Shown: positions 23,733 through 28,937 of the stretch, one piece after another
Numbering within the stretch: the stretch's first letter is position 1
How the letters are laid out: each line of letters begins with the position of its first letter
Source: JAVMKJ01 sp031732875
GTDB taxonomy: Bacteria; Pseudomonadota; Gammaproteobacteria; Competibacterales; Competibacteraceae
Reading direction: 5' to 3'
DNA: 28,937 nucleotides
Assembly (NCBI GenBank): GCA_031732875.1
Contig: JAVMKL010000131.1
Location: 1 to 28,937, forward strand
Notes under the pieces: model-generated
Database searches by the model: none
Seen by the model: only the letters and a program-made list of their open reading frames with translations
What the model was told of the DNA's origin: nothing
Program-made: the position numbers and the translations under genes

Positions 23733-24347
23733 TCAGGCGCGCTTGCGCCCGGTGATCATGGCGCGGGCCAGGTTCTCGCGGTGAAGAAGGCTTTCCCAGA
23801 TGACGCCCACCAGATGTCCCACCACCAGCAGCAGAGTGAAGTTGGCGAAGAATTCGTGGACCTCCTTGGTGGTGTCAATGAGGCCATCGCTGCTGTCCGT
23901 CAGCAGGCCGGCCAGCGGTCCCAGCCCCTTGTCGGCCCCGTACAGCATCAGTCCAGCCATGACCGTGATCGTCAGACTCAACAGCAGAGTGATAATCATG
24001 GCGCCGCCAGCGGGATTATGACCCAAATAGCGGCGGGCGCGCAGCATCAGCACGCTTTTGGTGTAGGTGAGGATTTCGCGCGGCCCGCGGACAAAGTCGC
24101 CGAACCGGGCGTGGCGCGGGCCAACCAGGCCCCAGAACAGGCGGAAGATCAGCAGCCCGGCGAGAGTATAGCCGGCCCAGACATGGACGGTTTGCAGCCA
24201 CTCGCCATCGATCCGTTCCAGGAAATCCTCGAACGGCTCGCTCTGGGTGAAGTAGGCGGCGCAGAACGCGGCTACCAGGGTCCAGTGAAACAGGCGAACC
24301 AGTGGGTCCCAGACGATGATTTCGGTTGTTGTATTGGGAGCGCTCAT
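23733..24347 (-). CDS. Cytochrome b561-family di-haem membrane protein
   Basis: A 204-residue protein with four membrane helices and the histidines expected for two b haems: His21 (RLFHW), His55 (VHVWAGY), His164 (VHEFFANF) and His178 (VVGHLVGV). The VWDPLVRLFHW start is typical of the soluble-cytochrome-linked b561 group. It would move electrons across the inner membrane between quinol and a periplasmic partner. The flanking PepSY proteins and two-component system form a recurring proteobacterial gene set. No obvious ribosome site precedes ATG 24347. Confidence 0.92.
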   Translation of the reverse strand: MSAPNTTTEIIVWDPLVRLFHWTLVAAFCAAYFTQSEPFEDFLERIDGEWLQTVHVWAGYTLAGLLIFRLFWGLVGPRHARFGDFVRGPREILTYTKSVLMLRARRYLGHNPAGGAMIITLLLSLTITVMAGLMLYGADKGLGPLAGLLTDSSDGLIDTTKEVHEFFANFTLLLVVGHLVGVIWESLLHRENLARAMITGRKRA

Positions 24348-24366
24348 GGGTGGGGTCGTCGTTGCG

Positions 24367-24390
24367 ACCGCCCCGCCTGGGCGGGGCGGT
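24367..24390. repeat. Perfect 11-bp GC-rich inverted repeat between PepSY and cytochrome genes
   Basis: ACCGCCCCGCC (24367-24377) and GGCGGGGCGGT (24380-24390) are exact complements around TG. The RNA hairpin would be very stable. It lies in the 66-bp gap between the first PepSY gene and cytochrome b561. No T-run follows on the minus strand, so it is more likely an RNA-processing or stability element giving unequal expression than a full terminator. Confidence 0.6.
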
Positions 24391-24413
24391 GGATTGATGG
24401 ATCGGGCCGATTT

Positions 24414-24725
24414 TTACTTGCCTTCCTCGGCGACCAGTTCGCCGGTCTTGATCTCGTAGTACACCTCCCACTTCTTGCCGTCGTTGCCGTCGATCTTCAC
24501 TTCCCACGTTTTCTTGCCCTTCTTGGTGTCCTCGTAGGCTTTGGTGACCTTGCCGGGATGCGCCTTGAGGGCCATTTCCACTGCCTGCTCCTTGGTGATT
24601 TCGTGCGCGGTGGCCGGCTGGCTGGCCGCTGGCGCGGCGTCCTTGCTCTGGGCGAAACTGATGGTAGCGAAGGTGGCGGCGATGGCGAGCGCGATGGCGG
24701 CGAGCGGCGGGTTGCGAACGATCAT
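24414..24725 (-). CDS. Exported PepSY-domain protein, first gene of the cluster
   Basis: A 103-residue protein with a signal peptide (1-25, ATISFA/QS) and a PepSY domain: ITKEQAVEMALKAHPGKVTK, then KKTWEVKIDGNDGKKWEVYYEIKTGELV. It is lysine-rich and should be a small periplasmic protein. The ATG at 24725 has AGAGGT seven bases upstream. It heads the minus-strand cluster with cytochrome b561, a second PepSY protein and the two-component genes, and may be both target and modulator of that system (inference). Confidence 0.87.
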   Translation of the reverse strand: MIVRNPPLAAIALAIAATFATISFAQSKDAAPAASQPATAHEITKEQAVEMALKAHPGKVTKAYEDTKKGKKTWEVKIDGNDGKKWEVYYEIKTGELVAEEGK

Positions 24726-24912
24726 TGGAATACCTCTTCATGGCATGGATTCAGGAGTGACGGTCGGGCCATCGGTTCGGGCGGGTTCGCCCGCCTTGGC
24801 CGCGACCTTGGAGCGCACTCTAGAGGGCGCGCCTTAAACCAAGCTGAAATTCGCGGCCCCGGGCGCCGGCGAAACTCGTACGGTCGGAAAGGTGAAGATG
24901 AAACAGTTTACC

Positions 24913-24918
24913 TATAAT
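24913..24918 (+). promoter_or_regulatory. Possible -10 element of the prsT-like gene
   Basis: A perfect TATAAT in a short AT-rich island (24893-24945) inside otherwise GC-rich DNA, 54 bp before the ATG at 24973. The -35 position (24890-24895) is poor, so an activator or another start is possible. Confidence 0.35.
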
Positions 24919-24972
24919 AAAAATACAGATATTCATTGTTTCCCAACGCAAACGGTTCATTTGGAGTCCACC

Positions 24973-27900
24973 ATGAAATTCAGCTATCGCTTATCAACCC
25001 GACCGTTGCGCGCCGCGGCGCTCGGTTGCTGCCTGGGAGTCGGCATGACCATGGGATTGGCGGGTTGCGGCGATCGCACCACCGATGTCGAACATGTTCG
25101 GCTGGCCCGGGAACACCAGGCCAAGCAGGAGTTGCAGGCCAGCATCATCGAACTGAAGAACGCCCTGCAGAAGAATCCGGAAAACCGTGATGCCCGGTTG
25201 CTGCTGGGACAGTTGTACGTGGAGACCGGCAACGGCGCGTCGGCCGAGAAGGAACTGCTGCGAGCCCGCGATCTGGGCGCCGGGCGGAGCGACTGGCTGG
25301 CGCCGCTGGCCCGGTCCTATCTGTTTCAGGGTCAGAACCAGAAGGTGCTCGATCTGGCAGTGGAGACGGGCGATCCGCCCGGCCTGCAGGCGACCTTGCT
25401 GGCGCTGCAGGGACTCGCCGGTCTCGCGCTGGGGCAACCGGACGCCGCCCGAACCAGCCTGACCCGCGCGCTGGAACTCCAGGCCGACAATCCGGATGCC
25501 CTGCTGGGGATGAGCCAATTGGCCTTGGTCAACCGCAACTTCAGCGAGGCCGAGGATTTCGCGAACAAGGCCAGCGAGCGGGATCCGCGCGATGTCCGAC
25601 CCTGGTTCGTCAAGGTGCGGCTGCACCGCCTCCAGAACGACGATCCGGCGGCGCTCAGGGCTTTGCAGCGCGTTCTGGAACTGCAACCGCAAAACTCCGA
25701 GGCCCTGCTGGGCCGGGCGGAAATCCTCATCGCCCAGGGCAAGCAGGACGAGGCGCTGGCTGATGTCGAAACCGTTCGCAAGCGCCAGCCGAATCTGCCG
25801 GTCGCCAATTACCTGCGTGGCAACATCCTGTTCCAGAAGAAGGATCTGGCCGGCGCCAACGACGCACTGCTGCAGGTCGTCAAAGTTGTTCCCGACCATC
25901 CGGGCAGCCAGTTCCTGTTGGGATCGCTCAACTACGAGCAGGGTAATCTGAAGCAGGCGGACCAGTATCTGGCCGGGTTCGTCAACAGCCAGCCGGGCTA
26001 TCTGCCAGCCCGGTTGCTGCTGGCCGCCACCCAGCTCAAGCTCGCTCAACCGCGCCAGGCGATCGACGTGTTGACCCCGGCGCTGGCGCAGGCGCCGAAC
26101 GACGCGCAATTGCTGGCCCTGCTCGGCAGCGCCTACCTGCAGGACCGCAACTATGCCAAGGGTTCGGAATACCTGCAGAAAGCGGCCCAGATCGCGCCGG
26201 ACGCGGCCAACATCCGCACCCAGCTGGCGCTGTCGCAACTGGCGCAGGGCAAGGCGGACGAGGCGGTGCAGGAACTGCAGGGCCTGGTGGAACTGGGGCA
26301 GGAGGTCCTGCAGGCGGATTTGCTGCTGGTGCAGGCCTACATCCAGCAGAAGGAATACGACAAGGCCATCGCGGCGGCTGGCGAACTGGTGAAGAAAAAA
26401 CCGGACGATCCGGTCGCCCGCAATCTGCTGGGCAGCGCCTGGCTGGCCAAGGGCGACGACGACAAGGCCCGCGACGAGTTCGAGCGGGCGTTGCGCCGGG
26501 ATCCGAACTTCAGCACGCCAGCGTTGAATCTGGCCCTGCTGGACCTGAGGGCCGGCAACCGCGAGGCGGCCCGGGCGCGCTACGAAGACATCGTCAAGAA
26601 GGAACCCGGCAATCTGAACGCGCTGCTGCGCCTGGCGGGGCTGGCCGGACAGGCCGGACGAAACGATCAAGCGCTGCGCTGGCTGGAGCAGGCCTGGGAC
26701 AAGAATCCGACCTCGCTGCCCGCCGGACTGGCGCTGATCGAGCGGTATCAGGTGGCCGGCCTCAACCTGAAGGCCCTGAACGTCGCCCGCGGGCTGGAGG
26801 CGGTCAATGCCAACCATCCGGCGGCGGAGCGGGCGTTGGGCTTGGCGTTTCTGGCCGACGGCCAGCCGGCCGAGGCGCTGAAAACCTTCCGCAAGCTGGC
26901 GACCCTGCAGCCGCAATCGCCGGAACCCTGGCATCTGATCGCCCTGACTCAGGCGCGAACCCAGGATTTCAAGGGCGCGACGGAGTCGATCGACAAGGCT
27001 CTGGCGATCCAGGGCAACTATCTGCCCTCGCTGGCGGCGCGGGTGGAGTTGCAGGCCCAGCAGCAGAAATTCAAGGAGGCGCTGGCCAGCGCGAAGGCAC
27101 TGCAAACCCAGTTCCCGAATTCGAACATCGGCTACCGGCTGGAAGGCAACCTGTACTTGCAGCAGAAGGATTTCACCAAGGCTTTGGTGGCCTACCGGGC
27201 GGCTTACACCAAGACGCCGGACAGTCAGACGGCCTTGCTGCTGGCCGGAGCGCAGCAGGTGACCGGCGACGGCGAGGGCGCACTGAAGACCCTGCGCGAC
27301 TGGCTGTCCGCCCATCCGGACGATGCGCAGGTCCGTACCCGGCTGGCGATGGAGCTGCAGCGACTGGGGCGGCGGGAGGAGGCGATCGCCGAGTACGAGC
27401 GATTGGCCCAGCGCGATGCGGGGGAGGGTAGCGGCGCGGATGCGGCGGTGACGCTGGATCGCGGCCTGCTTCATGCGGATAACCTGCTGATCCAGGCCTA
27501 TCTCCAGCAGAAGGAGTTCGACAAGGCCATCGCCACGGCCCGGGAACTGACCCAGAAACGGCCCAACGAGCCGGGCGCGTTCAATCTGCTGGGCGCGGCC
27601 TACATGGCCAAGGGCGAGGACAAGCTGGCTCAAGCCGCGTTCGACCAGGCGTTGAAGCTGAAGCCGGACTATGTCCCCGCCCAGATGAATCTGGCGGCGC
27701 TGGAGGTCAAGGCCGGCGACCGGGCGGCCGCGCAACTGCGCTACCGGCGCATCCTGGAACGGGATCCCGACAACCTCGCAGCCTTGCTCCGGCTGGCGGC
27801 GTTGCTGGGACGGACCGACGAGTCGCTGGGCTTGCTGGAGAAGGCCTGGAGCCAGCACCAGGATTCGGTCGATGCCGGATTGGTTCTGGCTCAGGAGTAT

Positions 27901-28929
27901 CTGACCCGCAAGGACAACGCCAAGGCCATGGCGGTGATGAAAAAGCTGGCGACCGCCAAGCCGGACGATCCGCGGGTGCTCCGGGCGCTGGGGGTCGCTC
28001 AGGCGAGCGGCGGCGAGACCGCCAATGCGGTGGAGACATTCAGGAAACTGGCGGCTCTGCTTCCCAAGTCGCCAGAGCCGTGGTATCTGACGGCGTTGGC
28101 GCAGAGCGCGGCCAAGGACGCCAAGGCGACGGCCGAATCGCTCGACAAGGCCTTGGCGATCCAAAACAACTATCTGCCGGCGCTGGTCGCCCGGGTCCAG
28201 TTGCAGCAGCAGGGCCAGCAGTTCAAGGCGGCGCTGGATGGCGCCCGCAATATCCAGGCCCTTTATCCGGACCAGGCGACCGGCTATCTGCTGGAAGGCG
28301 GGGCGCGCTTGCAGCAGAAAGAATACGGGCCGGCGGTTGCCGCCTATCAGGCTGCCTACGCCAAGACACCGAACGGTGAGACTGCAATGCGGTTGGCGAA
28401 CGCCCAGTGGCAGGCTGGGGAACGCGAGCCGGCCGTGGCGACCTTGCGGCAATGGCTGGCCAGCGAGCCAAAGGACGGCCGGGCGCGGTTCCAATTCGCT
28501 CTGTATTTACAGGAGTCGAACCGCAAGGCCGAGGCGATCACCGAGTACGAGCGGCTGGCCGAGCAATTCCCGGACAATGGGGCGATCCTGAACAACCTGG
28601 CCTGGTTCTATTTTGAAGCCGGGGACACGCGAGCCCTGCGCTACGCCGAGCGCGCCCACGACAAGGCGCCGGACAGCGCCGAGGTGGCCGATACCCTGGG
28701 CTGGATTCTGGTGCAGCGCGACGAAACCTTGCGGGGGCTGGAGTTGTTGCGGAAGGCGGCGGATCAGTTGCCGAAGCAGCCCTCGGTTCGCTACCACCTG
28801 GCGGTCGCCTACGCCAAGCTGGGCCGCAAGGATGCCGCGCGGGAGGAACTGGAAAAGCTGGTAAATGGAACCGATGTGTTCCCGGAGCGGGAGGATGCCC
28901 GCAAGCTGCTGGAGAGCGTGCGGAACTGA
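24973..28929 (+). CDS. prsT: PEP-CTERM system TPR-repeat lipoprotein, PrsT-like, enlarged by internal duplication
   Basis: A 1318-residue lipoprotein: a signal peptide with lipobox LAGC (Cys32), then almost continuous TPR repeats to the end (for example NPENRDARLLLGQLYVETGN, DNGAILNNLAWFYFEAGD, SAEVADTLGWILVQRDE). The N-terminal block ARE-HQAKQELQASIIELKNAL is typical of PrsT, which is encoded beside exosortase/PEP-CTERM exopolysaccharide genes and is usually about 900 residues. Residues about 448-834 and 835-1220 are clear copies of one another, offset 387 residues; subtracting one copy gives the usual length. GGAG lies eight bases before ATG 24973; an in-frame start at 24892 lacks sense because the signal peptide begins at 24973. 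The exact cell role is unknown; periplasmic or outer-membrane scaffold for polymer export is the family-level idea. Confidence 0.87.
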   Translation: MKFSYRLSTRPLRAAALGCCLGVGMTMGLAGCGDRTTDVEHVRLAREHQAKQELQASIIELKNALQKNPENRDARLLLGQLYVETGNGASAEKELLRARDLGAGRSDWLAPLARSYLFQGQNQKVLDLAVETGDPPGLQATLLALQGLAGLALGQPDAARTSLTRALELQADNPDALLGMSQLALVNRNFSEAEDFANKASERDPRDVRPWFVKVRLHRLQNDDPAALRALQRVLELQPQNSEALLGRAEILIAQGKQDEALADVETVRKRQPNLPVANYLRGNILFQKKDLAGANDALLQVVKVVPDHPGSQFLLGSLNYEQGNLKQADQYLAGFVNSQPGYLPARLLLAATQLKLAQPRQAIDVLTPALAQAPNDAQLLALLGSAYLQDRNYAKGSEYLQKAAQIAPDAANIRTQLALSQLAQGKADEAVQELQGLVELGQEVLQADLLLVQAYIQQKEYDKAIAAAGELVKKKPDDPVARNLLGSAWLAKGDDDKARDEFERALRRDPNFSTPALNLALLDLRAGNREAARARYEDIVKKEPGNLNALLRLAGLAGQAGRNDQALRWLEQAWDKNPTSLPAGLALIERYQVAGLNLKALNVARGLEAVNANHPAAERALGLAFLADGQPAEALKTFRKLATLQPQSPEPWHLIALTQARTQDFKGATESIDKALAIQGNYLPSLAARVELQAQQQKFKEALASAKALQTQFPNSNIGYRLEGNLYLQQKDFTKALVAYRAAYTKTPDSQTALLLAGAQQVTGDGEGALKTLRDWLSAHPDDAQVRTRLAMELQRLGRREEAIAEYERLAQRDAGEGSGADAAVTLDRGLLHADNLLIQAYLQQKEFDKAIATARELTQKRPNEPGAFNLLGAAYMAKGEDKLAQAAFDQALKLKPDYVPAQMNLAALEVKAGDRAAAQLRYRRILERDPDNLAALLRLAALLGRTDESLGLLEKAWSQHQDSVDAGLVLAQEYLTRKDNAKAMAVMKKLATAKPDDPRVLRALGVAQASGGETANAVETFRKLAALLPKSPEPWYLTALAQSAAKDAKATAESLDKALAIQNNYLPALVARVQLQQQGQQFKAALDGARNIQALYPDQATGYLLEGGARLQQKEYGPAVAAYQAAYAKTPNGETAMRLANAQWQAGEREPAVATLRQWLASEPKDGRARFQFALYLQESNRKAEAITEYERLAEQFPDNGAILNNLAWFYFEAGDTRALRYAERAHDKAPDSAEVADTLGWILVQRDETLRGLELLRKAADQLPKQPSVRYHLAVAYAKLGRKDAAREELEKLVNGTDVFPEREDARKLLESVRN

Positions 28930-28937
28930 CCGGGTCG

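Noticed and set aside
24797..24813. Possible sigma-54 (-24/-12) promoter upstream of the PrsT-like gene
   Set aside because: A GG is present, but ten bases later the sequence is GG instead of the required GC, and the rest of the consensus is poor.
24994..28494. Very long open frame (1166 codons) antisense to the PrsT-like gene
   Set aside because: Its translation is glutamine/arginine/leucine-rich, without domains. Long antisense frames are expected opposite a GC-rich, codon-biased TPR gene.

Overview
The window is GC-rich chromosomal DNA from a proteobacterium, most likely a gammaproteobacterium. The evidence is codon use, UbiB/FadD-type enzymes, a PEP-CTERM-associated TPR lipoprotein, a polyhydroxyalkanoate (PHA) granule-region protein and a PepSY/cytochrome b561/two-component cluster. 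A PHA-storing wastewater lineage such as Competibacteraceae would fit, but this is inference. It looks like a draft or metagenome contig: it holds a 100-N scaffold gap that can be shown to be artificial. No rRNA, tRNA, CRISPR array, insertion sequence or phage gene was recognised.

Layout. (1) 1-5347, all on the minus strand: a large MalT/AlkS-type LuxR regulator, then a MaoC/NodN-like hydratase, a medium-chain acyl-CoA ligase and the first codons of an electron-transfer-flavoprotein beta subunit. This resembles an acyl-CoA catabolic unit. Two near-identical palindromes (CCTATC-N4-GATAGG) lie in the gap between regulator and hydratase and are good operator candidates. (2) 5348-5819: a non-coding divergent region. 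(3) 5820-10291, plus strand: a membrane-anchored GTPase and a single-chain type IIL (MmeI-like) restriction-modification enzyme. (4) 10300-12062: remains of a small membrane protein, a TMEM175-like channel, and two minus-strand NTF2-fold proteins. (5) 12340-18218, a lipid block: FadD and a FFLEELY-motif protein on plus, facing an ABC1/UbiB-like kinase, a secreted zinc-dependent lipase and a PHA-system protein on minus. The two sets end on a shared CTAG. Four tandem 8-bp repeats lie just before the PHA-system gene. (6) 18416-21196, plus: a 926-residue protein joining an ExeA-like AAA ATPase to two C-terminal FHA-like domains. (7) 21209-24725, minus: PepSY protein, cytochrome b561, second PepSY protein, OmpR-type regulator and PhoQ-like sensor kinase. 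The kinase is interrupted by the false gap. (8) 24973-28929, plus: a PrsT-like TPR lipoprotein, enlarged by an internal duplication of about 387 residues.

How parts may work together: the lipase could release fatty acids outside the cytoplasm, FadD and the AlkK-like ligase would activate them, ETF would take electrons from beta-oxidation, and PHA-linked proteins would handle storage. PrsT suggests a PEP-CTERM/exosortase exopolysaccharide system just beyond the right edge. The least explained items are the ATPase-FHA fusion, the CCTATC/GATAGG operators and the repeat tract before the PHA-system gene.
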